Assembly: GCA_013396755.1 (NCBI GenBank)
Contig: VWZF01003897.1
Span: 1,180,249-1,244,248, forward strand
Length of the DNA: 64,000 nucleotides
Source of the DNA: Sclerurus mexicanus
Taxonomy: Eukaryota; Chordata; Aves; Passeriformes; Furnariidae
Direction: 5' to 3'
The notes under the pieces are model-generated. The model was not told the origin of the DNA. It worked only from the letters and a program-made list of their open reading frames with translations, and did not search any database. The position numbers and the translations under genes were made by a program. Numbering within the stretch: the first letter of the stretch is position 1; each line of letters opens with the position of its first letter. Positions 38,901 through 53,600 of the stretch are shown piece after piece.

Positions 38901-41702
38901 TAATTTCTTATGGATTGCTTTGCTTTTTTTTTCCTTTTTTTTGGTGGTGGCCACAGCTGTCCAATTTATTCCCAGCTCTGTGAAGATATTTTCATTTTGA
39001 GTCTTAGAAAATATGCAGGTTGTATGAATTTGGAAGTGCTTGCATGTGAAGATGGCTGGAATATTTAGAAAAAGATCTTAAAAATAATATTTTTAACTAT
39101 AGCATTGGTTATCTTGCTGTATAGAAGGAGATTGCTTTTGTTTTTGCAGAACTTTTTTAGATTCCACAGAGCTGTTTGCCTGAGCTGTCAGGTCAAGAGC
39201 TAGCCTTGGCTCTGCTCACCCTTGGATGAGTTTTGACTGATGAGGATCAAGTTTTTCTTGTTTATAACATTAAACTTTCTTTCATGATCATGTAAGTGTG
39301 GCAGCAGCCACATTTCCACTTCATATTTCATCTCTACTTTTTCTATTAATCATATTACGTTTCCAATTAAGTTCTACTTATGAATTTGCTTCAGTGAGGT
39401 TCTTAGGGGAATTGCTAAATGTGTTTTATAATTAAGTGCTCAAATATTAGAATTTAATAGTTTGTAATTAGAAGGTTTTTAAATTAGAAATCTGTCTTCC
39501 TATACAATTTGAGGAGGTGAAATCTAATTTACATCTTCACCTTAAGGAAAATTCATAAAATGAACTAAACTAAAGCAGTGAAATACATTTTTAATTAAAG
39601 GGAGGAAACTGCTAATGAAGTGCAACTCAGGAACATAAACTAATAGTGGAGGTATTTCACAGCATCATATAGTTTCTTTATGTTAGAGAATGAAATACAG
39701 TAGTTTAAAAATTAGAAACTATATTTAATGCAGTGATTTTCAGTTTGCCATATGAGTTGTCCCGTGGCAGAAGCGTTCCCTTCCTCCTCAGTCTCACTGC
39801 AGAAATAAATACTCAGGTACCTACTCAGGCACTTGACCAACAACATGTGCATTGTTCAGTGGCATGCAAACCCCTGGTTGAATGTGTGTAGGAATGTCTG
39901 TCTGTAGCTACTTTCTGAGGCACAGAGAGTCGCAGGAGCGTGGATGGGTGGTCAGGGCTGTGTCCAGAGTCAGAAATCCTGTTTTCTCCCTGACTGGAAG
40001 CTCACCACAAGCACGGTGCTGATGCTGTGGGGAGATCAGCACAAATTCCACCTGCAGTATTGGCTGGGAACAGGTATTTAACTGCAAGCTCCAGCACTGA
40101 GAGAAGGATTTTCATGAGCCAGCTGAAAAGAGAAGGCTGAGTTGAGAGCAGTACTAACAGGCCTGGCTTAAGATGCGAGCAAAGCAGCGATTGCCTGCGA
40201 TAGCATATTGATGGGGTTGGCCATTGGGAAGACACTCATGGCATTTTGATGCCTGGCTTCGCCTTGACTCTGCAGGGACGGCACCATGAAGCCCCAGATT
40301 ACGTGGATGTCACTGGACACGGAAGCTTCTCCCGGTTCTTCAGCCTTTGTAGCTGCTGAGCCACCTTGATCCAGCCTGAGCAGGCTCCTTACCCATGGAA
40401 GGTTTGCCCAGGTGTGCAGGCTCAGCTCCGACACGGGCACTGTGTGGCAGCCTGCCTGCAGGGTCAGGGCATCAGCTCTGCAGGGTGTCCCCCTGGAGCA
40501 CTTTCCCCTTGTTGCTTATGACCCTGAGGGTGAATAAGCTCCTTGTTTTTGTGTCCCAGTAAGAGGTAGCACCTTAGCTTTGGCCACCCCGCTCCTGCTC
40601 CCCCAGGGCTGCTGCAGGGAAAGGAAGGCCATGGAAAGGGGAGTGGATGCCCTGAGTTATCCTGTGTCTCTTCTGCCTTCAGTGCCCTTCACCAGGGCTG
40701 GGGGGCCACCTGCCTTGGGGGTAAGTCAGAATGGCCTGAGCCATTCAGGGAGGCTGGTCCAGGGCTGAAATTAAACTGGCACCCCCAGGGACCCTGGTAC
40801 AAGAGACACAGAAGTTATCTGTGGCTTAAACTGCGCTCAGCTCTCCAAGGTCTAGGAATTCGCCTAGGTCTCGGTGTGTTTGTGAGCCAGGATCAGACTT
40901 TTCACGCTGGTGAAGTTTCTCTCCTGATTATCAGCAAACACCTCACAGAACGGTGTTTGCTTTGGAAATGTGAGCCCACTCTTCACCTTAGTATCCTTAT
41001 CCTCCGATGGCACCCCTGGCACATCTCTCCTTTTCATCAGTTTACTTGTGGTTTGCTCTGGTTGGTCTTTTCTTCTTCACTTGGTGGTGCTGGGTTTGGT
41101 TGGGTTTGACATCCTGTGCTCTGACATGGCTGCGCGCTTCTATTGTACTTGTGCTTTTTGGCCAGCTGAATTGACATTTCCCACTGAATTAGAGATTGGA
41201 AAATTCCGTAATAAATGGTGCTGGCTTACTTGGCAGGATGATCAGCTGGTGCACACACCACAGTGGTGTGGGTCACAGGCTATAATAAAAAATGACTTCT
41301 GTATTATGCCCTTCATTAATATTTCAGGATCCAGACAGTAAAGGGAGCAATTTATCTCAGTATAAGTTAGAATACTGTTTAATAAGATTTTCCGAGGAGA
41401 CAAGATTAATGTTAATAATGTTTTTTCATTGACAGGAAAATAGTGTTAACATTAGTAACTCACTCTTTCTGGTAAAAGTAGAGCATTTGTTTTACAGCTG
41501 TCCACAGCAACAAGGTTAAACTGGAAACAGCATGGACTATAAACAAGGTCAGGCCTATAAAAAAGAAAACATGAATCTGTTTTCCTACGCTAAAATCTCA
41601 TTAGAATGAATATTCTGCAGATCACAATGAAGGTGATCAAGGCTATAAAGCTATTCAAGCAGAATAATTCAACTTTAGTGTCTCTCCATTTCAGGAAGTG
41701 GC

Positions 41703-41718
41703 TTTTTTTTTTTTTTTT
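41703..41718. repeat. T16 homopolymer
   Basis: Sixteen consecutive T bases. No retroposon body was recognised next to it on either strand, so it is annotated only as simple sequence. Confidence 0.9.
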
Positions 41719-43684
41719 AAATAATACAGTCAAACAGGGAATCATAAACTCAGCTAATTAAACTTCAGGTTTTCTGTGTTTTGTAGCCTCCTTAATTCTG
41801 AAAATAATACATGCAACTTTTCAAGTTTTAAGGCATAAATGAGCTTGGTGCAGAGTTTCTTGAAGGGATATTGAGCAGTCTCTATTGAAGAAAACAATAC
41901 ATTTGCTGTGCTTGGGTAAATATTTCCCCTTCAGGATATATTTGGCTTCATTAGGATGACACACAGACATGAATATGAAATATTTGGTTCCTTTGAGATT
42001 GCTCATACATAGCTAAGGACTTTTCTAGGTTATAGCAACACACGTGCTGATACTTACTATGGCACTGTTGTAGTAGTGATATATAAATACTGATAATATT
42101 TTCATGCAGACACAAGCAAAGTGTGTATCAGTTCAAGAAACTATCTAAATTAATCTGCTTCATAGCGTGTACTTTACAAATAAGTTCTAGAGCAGCTGTG
42201 TGTAATTGCTTTTGTGCATGCATCATGATCAAATAATGATTAAAAAAATGGTTAAGCACACAAAAACTCTGAATTTTTGATGTCTGTGTCAGTCCTCAGG
42301 CACAGATATCCACACACACAGCATGACCAGGGCAAAGCCCTGCCATAACAAGAACCTTCGTGGTCGATGGCTTCCCGTTCTAAACTGCTCTGTGGTCATA
42401 TGCAAAACAAATACTCTTGACATTGCTCACAGTCCTGCTGGATTTCCAGACTACCAGTCCCCCTGGTTTTTCTGTCTCTGTGAAAAGTTAATTAATTACG
42501 GAAAGAAAAGCAACTAAAATTGCAGAAACAGAAAAGCAAGTAACTCATAAATGAGGGGCTTTAAATTGTCCTGTCTAAATTTGTCAGGGAAGTGACATTA
42601 TTTTGGATTTTTCATTTCTCTCTGTGTTGTATTTTGGTAGAAAATCCTAAATTTATATGCAAAAATAGTCCTTTCTTATGAAGAACCAAATATGGCTAAA
42701 ACAATGGGAAGAAATGTCTCTCTCAATGTTTCCTTGTTTTTACTCTCATTAATTTTGAATAAGCAATTAAAAATACCACGATATGTATGCACAGCTGTGA
42801 AAGTGAATGTTGGACACAACTGAACACACCAAAGTTCTCTTTCCCTGCAGATGTTCAGCCCTCCCTGAGCTCTGTTTGCTACAAGTTTATCTAAGGCAGA
42901 ATCTTAATTTTTGGTCATCACTTGGGTGGCCACCCAAGCATGGCCCACGTGGTCTAATGTAGAGGAATGTGGTTTTTATGAGTGCTGTTGCTGTGCTCTG
43001 TGATGAAGCACAACAGTGTTAAAAGAATGCTGAGTATTCAAGGTTCTTGCCATTTTTCTAACAGATGCTGATGCCCTTTATGGTTTTGTACTTGCCCTTA
43101 AAGATTGTGCTGTCCTGTAGAGAGATACAAGAGAAGAGACTCTGTCACTCAGTCCCTTTGACTGTTCTTTCTGCACGTAGAAATTGTGTGTATTTACAGA
43201 TCCTAGTGAACGGTTTATTCCTGAAGAAACCCTTCATTCTCTGTGCAGGGAATCTGAAGAGGGTTATGACGGTGCTTGGGGAACGTGTGAAGCTTTCTCT
43301 GGCAGGAGGATCACAGGTCCTGCTTCTGTTGTGTCCACTGAGTTTTGAGAAGTCGAATTTCTGCTCCTCTAAGATGAAATCAAAGCTCTTGAAAAATTCT
43401 GATCATGGTAGTCGGGTTGATGTTTGCTTGAAACAAACACCAGCAGTAAACACGGCCTGCAAGATTTATTCAGGGAATAAAACATAACATTTACACAGAA
43501 AGAGGGCAGCATTAGAGTGAGGGGAAGTGATCAGAGCTGACCTTTGGCAAGTAGTACACATTTCCAACTATGAATGCCCCAGTCAAATAAACTTGTTTCC
43601 AGAAGGTTAATTCTTCATGAAAGAGAAGGTCAGACACAAAGTGTATGTGGCACCATTTTGAGTTTAATTTATTTTAGTGTATTT

Positions 43685-43700
43685 AAAAAAAAAAAAAAAA
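43685..43700. repeat. A16 homopolymer
   Basis: Sixteen consecutive A bases are preceded by ATTT. It could be the tail of a very old processed insertion, but no insert body is recognisable upstream. It is annotated as simple sequence. Confidence 0.88.
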
Positions 43701-46700
43701 GGCTCCAGATTTCATTTTAGCAAATTCCAGCTAACAGAAGTATTTGGTTGAGTGGTAAAAATATTTTAGAAGCATAAACCTAAAGTCAAATTACCTCAAA
43801 AACTGGTAACAAACTGCTGGTTGAGGAAGAGTAATTGCTTTGACTGAACTAGAGATCCTGGAATCAAGAAATTTGGTTTCTTAAAGTCTCCCTTGCACTT
43901 TGGGTGAATCTGGTTGGGTAAATGTCTTCTTCCTTAGTTCTACCTGTAAGAAACAGGAATAGCAGTGAAGCCTTTCATTGTTATACTGTGTGCATAAGGT
44001 ATCTAGATTTTTTGGTCTGTGTAGAGTACCTCTGACATTATTTTGCTTTTGTGTTTTGGGCTTTTTGGAGTTTCTCTAGTTGCCATCATTGTTCTACAGA
44101 GCTGGTAGCCTTTTCGTCTTGCAACTGTGCACTGAGTGTTGTAATTTATGCTCCACATGAAATGGCTGTGCTACAAATGTGATCCTTGTCTCATCTGAAA
44201 TGACTTTGCTGTAAATATGACATTAGTGTGAGCCAGTCAGCTTGCCAGCTTGCTATTAGTTTGTAATAAACACTGAGGAAAATGAAGCCTCATTAGAGGG
44301 AATCAGCTGTTTCATGTAGCTGCTGCATATTTATGGCCACTCTGCTTGCATGCATTAATTAGTCTCTGATGGGGGCAGGCACACTGGAACTCCACCTCTT
44401 GGATTCTCTCCATTCTGGTGCTTCTTGTGCTGTCCTCCCGTGTACTGACATCCACCAGATCAAATTAATAATTTTAAACCCGCTTGGTGTAATACAAACA
44501 AAGTGACTGTAACACAGCTCTAATGTAGTCATTCCTTAGTACTTATGCACAGCAGCAGACCATCAGCTTATGATAATTAACTTCTACTTGTGTAATATTA
44601 TCTGTTAATTAAAGAACTAGCATTATGCAAGCTGTGTTATCCAGTCAAAAGAACATCTTTTTGGGCTTTGTTTCACCTCACTGTGTTGGGCAGAATCGAC
44701 TGTTGTTCTGTGATTACATAGCCAGAAACTTGTGTGAGCAGTCAGACCGAGGTTACACTAAATACTTATTTACTGCCATGATTTTAATGTCATTTCAGAC
44801 CCTTTTAAGACACTTGCCTAGATGAGTATTGACATTGATAGCCTTCTTTAAATTAACATGTCAGTCTAGATTAATTTTTTTGTCAAACCCCTCAGTTTTC
44901 TTTTTCGGTGCCAGTAAAATAGCTTTCTGCTTTGTCAAAGGGTTACTCATGGCAGCAATGTAAGAAACACATAGATGCTATTTAAAAGATGTTTTCCTTT
45001 TAAATATTCATAATTTGCCCAGCCATCTGTCAGTTGAGTACCTTTAGGCACAAAGAACACTGCAGAACTGATTGGATCACCTCACCAGAGTGAAGGCGAA
45101 CACAACTGAGGTAACAATTATGGTTGGTTCACAACAGTAGGCATGACAGGTCTTTCTTCTTAAGGCATCCCAATTCTGGGCTGCTAGAACAAACAACTGA
45201 CTTAATTCTATAAAATATACTGACCATCAGAAGGCGGGAGTCACATTTTGAAAGAGGCATTGTGCATAGCTGGAGACGACAGCAAAGCAGCAGCAAATGC
45301 TTCTGACCTTGGCCTGTAATCCAGCACACCTGTCATTCATTTGCAAAGCCAGATACCAATGGTAAAATGTAACTGAGCTGTTGCTCTGAGTCAGATGCCT
45401 TTGAGCATCATCCCCCTGTGTTTCCAGAGGGTTCTTGGCATGAGGATATTCCTCAAGTCAATCAGTGTTGCCACGGGAAATTTTTTAATGAGTGTTAGCC
45501 ATCAATGCAAGTTTGATCAAAGAGATGAGATCAGATGAGAATGCAGTGGGATTTTCAAGGAAGTTAACACACCCATGAAGAACAAACCCTTTGCAGGAGC
45601 ATTACATGACACAAGTTAGTGGATGTCTTGGATGCACTGGTGGCCAAATACCAGTGCACGTTCCTGACAGAGCACTTGCAGGTCTGAAGTGACAGTGGTA
45701 GAAAACAGGTCGAGCTGCTGTTGGTTGTAGTGGTTCTAGTGGCAGCATTTTTTAGATGTCACTCAGTGCACACTGGCATTGTTCAAAGCCATTGGGCAAG
45801 ACAGGTGGCAGTGTGCAGATGGATCTCTGCAGTCTCACTCAGGATGCTGTACTTTTGAGGGAGTGTCATATCGTGCCAATTTGGAAATTCACAGTACACA
45901 TGAAAAAAGCAAAGTCCACCTTATTAAAGTTCATATGCTAAATTAAAGAATCAGAACATAATGGCTAATGAGAATTATTTTTCTGAACAGAGGAGCAAAG
46001 CATGGGAGGTAATTTCTAGTAACAATTTAATGCTTTTATCACCATCAGATTAATGATCAGTTCTGTCAGCCTTTTAACATTAACATTCACTCGATGATTT
46101 TAATATTACAACTTTGATATTGAAGTTGTTTATTAGAACAAGATGTGGTGCATTTAATAGAAGGGCAGCAAAAATGAAGAAATCTGAACTCACTTTGATG
46201 ATACAAGCAGGTATTTTTGAGCAGGTAAACTGTGCTGCTGGGGCAATGGAGCAGGAGCAGGGGCTGAGCACGGCATCCAGACAGGCATCTTTGTCACACC
46301 TACGAAACAGATTTCTGGGGGCCAGAAGATTTGTGCAGTGCCCTGACCATTAGGCCATGCAAATGATCTCTGTTCCTGAGTCGCCAATGAACAGTTTGAT
46401 TAAAAACTGAGCCTCCTGCTCCGTTTCCTGGACAGCAGGAGCAGGACTGGGGCTGTACCTGGATGGCAGGTGCCTCTCCTGGGCAGGGTCACTACAGTGC
46501 ACTGAGGTTCCTGGGCACAGTGCTGTAGTGAGGGGACATTTCTGCACATCACAAAGCAGCTTCTGAAATCAAACTTGCCCTTGATGATCACTTGGTATGC
46601 TAATGGATTAGATTTTAGCTTCTCTTGCATTGTTTAATAAATGTCCTCTTTTGTGCACTCACCTTTTCACCTACCCACGGGATTATTATGATACTCTAAT

Positions 46701-49700
46701 AAAACATCAGGAGCTTGCAGTTTATTCCTGGAGGGATTTGACTCCTATTTTCATCTCTTACTGCCAATCATCAGCCTTGCATTGAAAGGTAATTAGATTA
46801 TCCTCTAGGCCTCCCAGCCCTCCCTGAGTGCATATAAATTCAAGGAGTCAAGTTTGCTAAAGGACTCTGCTTGATTGACTGTCATGGCAAAGCTGTGAAA
46901 CAAAACACTTCAAAGGTATTCCCTGGGAAAAAAAGTTCAATTAATTTTTTATTTGTTCGCTTGCAGTTTCTGTTTCTAACAAACTTATTCTCTGAAACGT
47001 GGCTAAAACACTGATAAAGTGTTTTTCCACTGCTGTGCACAGCTGACTACAGTAAGCATGCCTAGCTCACAAGCAGGAATAGAATCCGATGCCTGAGTTC
47101 AAAACTGACTTCCTTTTGCCCACTTTCTGCAGATACTCGTGCAATTTACCTTCCTTACTGATGGGCAGTTATATGAGATAACAGAATGTTCATTTGGAAT
47201 GATTTATGGGGTTTGCTGTGAAGTTTGCAGGAAAACAATATCCCTCCTTTACTGTCTTTCTTACCTTCGTTGCCCGTGTTTTGTTAAGCAGTAAACTCTT
47301 AGTTCCCCCCTAAAGGCAATGGATGCGACCCATGGACACAGAAGGAATTTATGCAGTAACAACTTGTCATTTCTGCAAGCCACGTTTCCAACTACACGTG
47401 CAGCTTAAATGCATCATTAGCAATCGTTATTGCGGAACAGGACAAGTGAAAACATAAAACCCCATCCTTTTGAGATTTAAGAAATCCACAGACAAGTTAA
47501 ATTCATATTCAGACCCTGCATAAAGGCGTTTGAGAATGTTTGACCACTGCTTACATTAGGTAAGACACTGGTCATTGGTATGTTGCCCAAGTTAAAAGTG
47601 ACCTAAATGAATCTGGTTTAGGAGCTTGTGTGGGCTGAAAAGATCCAATTAGAACTGTTGCAATGTTTGTTCTGAAGTCGGGGTCTCAGAATCAGAAAAC
47701 AGATATTCCTTAAAGACCTGTCGTTAATCTTCCTTTTTCTCCTAAAGAGTTTGGAATTGTTGCTTTAAATAACAATTTTTAAGTCATAAGCTAGTCTGTG
47801 GTGCATCCTTATGCAGCTCTCCTCCTACTTTCATCACTTTGTTATCACCTCTGGTAGTTTTGTAGATGCTCTGGAGTTACCTTCTTTACAAGCTGTGTTT
47901 CATCTTTTGTTTCCAGTTTTAGCCATTCATTACTTGACAGAATGATTTTTAATCTCTCTTTCATGAATTCCTGCAGTTCCTTGATTTTTTTTAACCAGTT
48001 TTCCTTGTTCTGTTTTTGCAATTAGGAATTATCTACTATGGAGAAAGAACAGGAACAAACTTCCTAACAGAATAGTATTTCCAGATATTTTTAAACTTTT
48101 CTCATGTTTTACACCTGACACTTCACAGTTACTAATACTGTTGTTCTTAAAAGATTGTGTTTTTCTTTAGTTATGAAGATCATGGCAAAAATTTGTAGCA
48201 TTTTGGTGGAAAATGCATTTTCCATCAGAGAGAAGATGCATTTGTTTTTAAAAAAACAACAAGAGTTAACAGAATAGGTAAAGAGTGCTATTTGTCCCCA
48301 TTATTTTGCAACTCATATTTAGGTAGATGATGTTAAAAATCTTATTTTTTTTTATCTCTATGTAGTCTTTCCTTACCTTGTTCTGTTCTTGGGAGGCATT
48401 GAAATGAAAGATAACGTAAGATAGTCTAGAAGACCTGGGAATTCCTCTTTGCACCCCCACCCTCAACCCCTCCGTTTCTTTTTCCTCTTTTCCTTCAAAG
48501 CAAGCTCATTTTTATATCTGTGCCGTGCATGCTGCATTCCAGAGCTCAGGAAGACAAACCATGGAAGTGAAAGCCTCAGGACATCCCTCAGTGTGGCAGG
48601 AAGAAGGGACACGCTCCCTTTTGTTTCTCTGAAATCTTCTCTAGGAATAATGATGGTGATTTCAAACACATTACACAAGTGCATCTGCACTGCAATTACA
48701 GATATTTTTCATTTACAGTTGTGGCGTTGCCATTTAAAAGTGCTACTTTCCTTGCGCATAAAAATGTGCTGCATATCTTTTAAGATCATTAATTCCTTCT
48801 AATGAAAATCTTTATTTCCTTTTACAGAAACTGATACTTCAGCAAATTTTACGTATTAATTTTCCCTCATTAGTTGTCTGGCATTTAATGTCTGTCGGAG
48901 TCAGTAAAAAGTAGTTATTTAATTATAACAGTGTGTGTTCATGAAAAGAAAGATGTCTAGCAGGTAGGAAAACCACCTTTCTCAAGGGAGAAATTATTCT
49001 GATATTATTTATTCACTGTAGAAGAGCATGAACATGTTTTGCCTCACATGTTTTGCTAACACTTGTATTTTAATAATTTCCAGCAAGACATAATTTGGCT
49101 TGAGCCTCCAGGTGGTGTCACCAATGGAGGTGTTAAAGCAGGAGCCAACAACTCTCCCATTGCCAGACTTTGAACGGTGCCTTTTAAAAAAGCCTTGGAG
49201 AGGCAGTTTTTGGCCAAATGGCCTGATTTTCCCTCCTGAGCTCCATGCTGCATGCTGTCCAGCCATAAAAGAGAAGGAAATCGTTCCCAGACAGCTAATA
49301 AAGTCAGGTACAAACCTGGGTTTAGGTATTTTAATTATTATTCAGTTCAGCTAAAATTTATCAGAAGCAAGGCTGGCCACTGAACTGCACAGCATATTAT
49401 GCCAAACAGTAATTTAAACTTCACCTCTTAGAGCAGAATCACTGTTTCACTCACTAAAAGTCATGTAAGTGATGCATTTGAAGGCATATAAAAAGGAATT
49501 TTTCCTTTCTTCAGAGCTGTGTTGCCTAGATAGCTTGCTTAGCGTGCAAAGCATCTCGTTGCATTTATTTATAGAAAACTCACCAGCAGCTTAATTGGAA
49601 GTATCTCAGGACAAAGCCAGAGCTCTCGCTATGGCCTTTCCTCTGCAATGAGGTAGTCTCTTCCCATGCCCCACGTTTTCTCAAATTATTATTTGCTCTG

Positions 49701-50590
49701 CAATATGCTTGTAAAACACTAAGTTAAAAGTATTTTTTGGCACTGATGCTTTTCAGCTGTGTAACTTCAAGCTGGAAATCTTTGAAAGTCATTTGTTTTC
49801 TCTGAACTCAAATTATTTGATTTGCAAGTGCCACCAGAAGGTTCTTGTAAACTGTTTCCTTTCTGGAAACCCAGTCTTTGTTGTGCTTATGGGTACATTG
49901 CTCAAATTTGGCTCTATTATATATCTCCCAAATAGAACCTGACCTCGCATAAAAAGGGAATTTGTAAAAATGTATTTCTTTTATTTGGAGGTTAAAAAAG
50001 TAGTTTTGTTTGTTTCAGAAAGAATGAACAGCCGCAGCAAAAAGACTGTTTATCTTAACTAGTTCTGAATATTAAAATAGAATAAACCTTTGTATGATTA
50101 CTTCAATAGCAGACCGTAATGCTTCCTCAAGACACAGGTGTAAAATATGCCACCATTTATTTTTGCCAGTAAAATATAGAAGCCACGTAGGATGCACTCA
50201 AGTTAGTCTTTTTGGGCTGACCTACTCAGAAATTAAGAAAGGAAAGCTAGCACCCCTTTCTATTTTGGAAGCAGCTTTTGGCTCACTGCTTCATCCTCTA
50301 CCCCATCCATATACTATTTTATCCACTTTAGGTGGGGAATAAAGATAGAAAGATGTTTCCCAAAGGTACCTGTGAAGTTCATTTCGTGTCTTGCTTTCCA
50401 GGTGCCTCAGGCATTTAGGAATTTTAACACTGTGTCCCATCAGTTTCCAGCCAGCAGTTTCCTTTGGAACATGACTTGTAGTCCTCAGCCATATTTGCCA
50501 TTAAAACATCATGTTAAAAATTACAGCACCAATTCCATTATCTGGTGTGAGGTCATGTCAAAATGTACTGCCATGCAGAGCTGTTAGTTC

Positions 50591-50640
50591 AGGATGCTGC
50601 CTAGTCCAGGATGCTGCCTGTTTAGGATGCTGCCTAGTCC
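50591..50640. repeat. Three-copy 16-17-bp minisatellite
   Basis: The unit AGGATGCTGCCTAGTCC occurs at 50591-50607 and again at 50624-50640. A variant unit AGGATGCTGCCTGTTT lies between them at 50608-50623. The outer two units are identical, while the middle one has diverged at its end. Confidence 0.92.
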
Positions 50641-53600
50641 AGGCCCTTTAGCTGTGTTAATCTCAGTACTACACTGACACGTTTCCAGCACTTCCAGCTC
50701 TGGGATTCATTTCTTTATGGCCAGTGTGGGTGTCTGGGCAGTGGGCAGTGACCAACAGAAGCACAAGCACCTCTGAACTGTCCCTGACTCTTTTCCCATC
50801 GCGTTAGGCAGATGTTTGTGCAAAGGCTGGGCATGGACCAGCCATGGCCACTTCCCTGCACACCTTCACACCCACCATGTGTGCATGCAGAAGCAAATGC
50901 CCTCTTTCAGATTTGAAGATAGCAGGCTATCTCAGCCTTTATGCCAAAACATCAAGGCTTGGAGCTTTATACACACAGGATCTTGTTCAAAAATCAGCTT
51001 GTCCTTTTCACAGGGACACTGTAGGCTTTGTACAGCTGTAATTGACACAGAAAAAACAGGGAGCAGGCTCTTTGTTAGAGGAAAATGGGTAGGAAAAGGT
51101 ACAAGCTGCCTTATTTACAAAAGCTTTTAGGGATCTGTAACTGAAATTGGCAGTGTCAGCCTCGGCAGCTGTCAGACATAAGGAAGGTGAATAAATGCTA
51201 TGGATGTGTATTGGAAGCATGGAACGGAGAGATCTGATGTGTTCCTCTGAAAATACACCAGTCCAGAAAGCTCCTGGCATCACTGGTATTCTTAAACGAT
51301 GTTTAACAGACTTAACGAGGGAAGAACCTGCATTTTCAGTGGGAAGCAGAAGATGCAATAAAGATCATTGCCTCCTTCCTGAAATTAAAGGTGAACTGCA
51401 AGGGGAAATAGGTGACCATGGGGTGGTGCAGATCTGTTTAAAAGAAATTCTGAAATTCATGCAATGCAAATAACGTTAAGAGGAAAACAAACCTCCCGTC
51501 GTTATAATTCAGCATTATTTTAGTTCTAGCCAAAGTGGTTTTTTCACAGTTTGCTGCTAACCAGATGATCTTGCAGGCATGTTTAATGTTCTGTCAAGTG
51601 AGTCTTCGCAGTTCCCTAAGAATTTGTCAGTAATTAGAAGTGTGCTTTCTCCTTGCAAAACTGCCATGGTATAGGTGACAGGTGACTTACCCCATGAAGC
51701 TTCAGTGAAAAAAACCCCAAATGTGTCAGAAAAAAAATGATGAAAAATTCTGCTGTCGTTGTTTGTGTATGTTGCGTAAACATACTCTGGTGGAATTTTG
51801 GCTCCCATGTTTTATAAAACAGGGCCAACACTGGGGTTCCTGCTTTTGTCTTGGTTTTCAGAGTTTGAATGAGATGAGGAGGTGTGCTGTAGCTACCAGC
51901 CATTCCTTTCAGGATGCACTCAAGAGTGGGTGACACCACCAGAACTCGGGCTCTGAGTGAGTTACAGTGACAGAGCAATTCTGGTCCACGTTGTGCTCTG
52001 TTTTCTGTGGTAATGGGAGTTTCTAGCAAAGATAAATATTTTCCATTTCTACAAGTGAGGACTTGTTATGAAGCACTTCATCCAGTGGCATTAGTGTGTC
52101 CTTTTTGTCATTGATTTGTAAGCATAGCTCTGAAAAGTTACAGGAGATTTGGAAATGAAATGCAGGTTGAACATCTAATCTTCCAGAACCTCACTTCAAA
52201 ACAAAAGATCCTGTTAAAGTGCACTAGAGTTTCTCCACAGTTAAAATAATTAAGGATAATTTTTACAGTAACTGTACCATGTTACTGGGTAGCTTTGGGA
52301 CATATTTGTTTAGTTTGCCCAGGTATGACAACTTCTTTAAAAGAAATTTGTATAAAAATGTTTCATATAGGCAAGGTTAGGAATAAAACTCAAAATATAT
52401 TTTTGCTAACTGCTCATAAACATTCCAGTCAAAGTCTTTATTAGGATATAATTTTTTTAAAAAGTAGAATTGGATGGACACTTTTTGAGGAAGATAAACT
52501 TTGGGTGCCTGAAGAGTGCTACGGTATTTGATACTTGCTTTGATTTTGCTGTTAGCTCGGCTTATTTCAGGGTGAAGAATTAACCACGTGTTGAGAGCAG
52601 GGCTGTACATACAGTGGGAATCAGGAAAATAAGCTGGAAAGGAATTATTCTGTGCTAGCGTATTTAGTGCATCTTTGCAAGTGGCTGTGACCAGAGGGGG
52701 GAGTGTCGTGTCCTCCCTCCTTCTTAGGGAGGGGAAAATGAGAATAATCTTCGTCAGGGACCTGAGAGGTGCCTGCCCTGGAGCAGAAGGGCCTGAAATG
52801 AGAGGGGAACTCTCCATTTCTCATTCTGGGCAGATGCAGTTTAGCATTGAGAGCACTTTGAGAGGCGTCCCTTCCCACCCCATAGTGGCAGTGTGCTGTG
52901 AATGGCTCTTACCTTCCCCGTGCAAAGTGTAAAACCTTCTGAACGAGCGAAAAATAAAACACTTACTTTTCAAAACCATGCAGGGCCAGAATTTACACTT
53001 AGTTCATACAGGAGCTGCAAATACAGCCTGTCACTGGGTGAGTGTTTTCCAGTTAAATTCTTCAGCCCCCTTCAAATCTGCCAAGAGCTCTTGCAGGAAC
53101 AGCAAGATGTCAAGGGGTCCTGAGCAGAAACACAATCCCTCATAAAGGAAACCTGCCAGAAGGAAAAGACTAGGCACCTCTTCTAAAATTACAGGACCTT
53201 CTGTCGCTGCAGTAGGTCATTGTTTTGTCAGTCAGCCCCAGGTAAGGCCTTTGGTCTCAGCCTGGCAGCAGGTTGAAGCACTTTGCTGCTGCCCTTCTGA
53301 CACAGGCTGGGAAATGGTGGTGTGTCACAAGGGAAGAGCATCTGCAGGCTTTGTACCAAACAGGTCTTGTTTGCTGGAGGGACGGAATGGGAAGTCTCAG
53401 CTATCTTGTTCATCCTAAGATGTATTAATATAATAAAAAGCATATTTGCAATATCTCAAAGCAAGAGGTCAGAATAACTGGTCAGCCCAGCACAAGGCGA
53501 GAAGGCTTCTTGAGAGGGGGGCAGAGACAAGAGGATGCAGAAGGCATGGCACCTTGTCTTACTGCCATTCATTCAAAAGCTCTTCATCTTCTGGAGAGCA

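Noticed and set aside
43065..43487. 140-codon plus-strand frame
   Set aside because: No domain or conserved motif is recognisable. Its length is within what chance gives over 64 kb.
43685..43700. A16 as the poly(A) tail of a processed pseudogene or SINE
   Set aside because: No insert body, target-site duplication or gene-like sequence was seen upstream.
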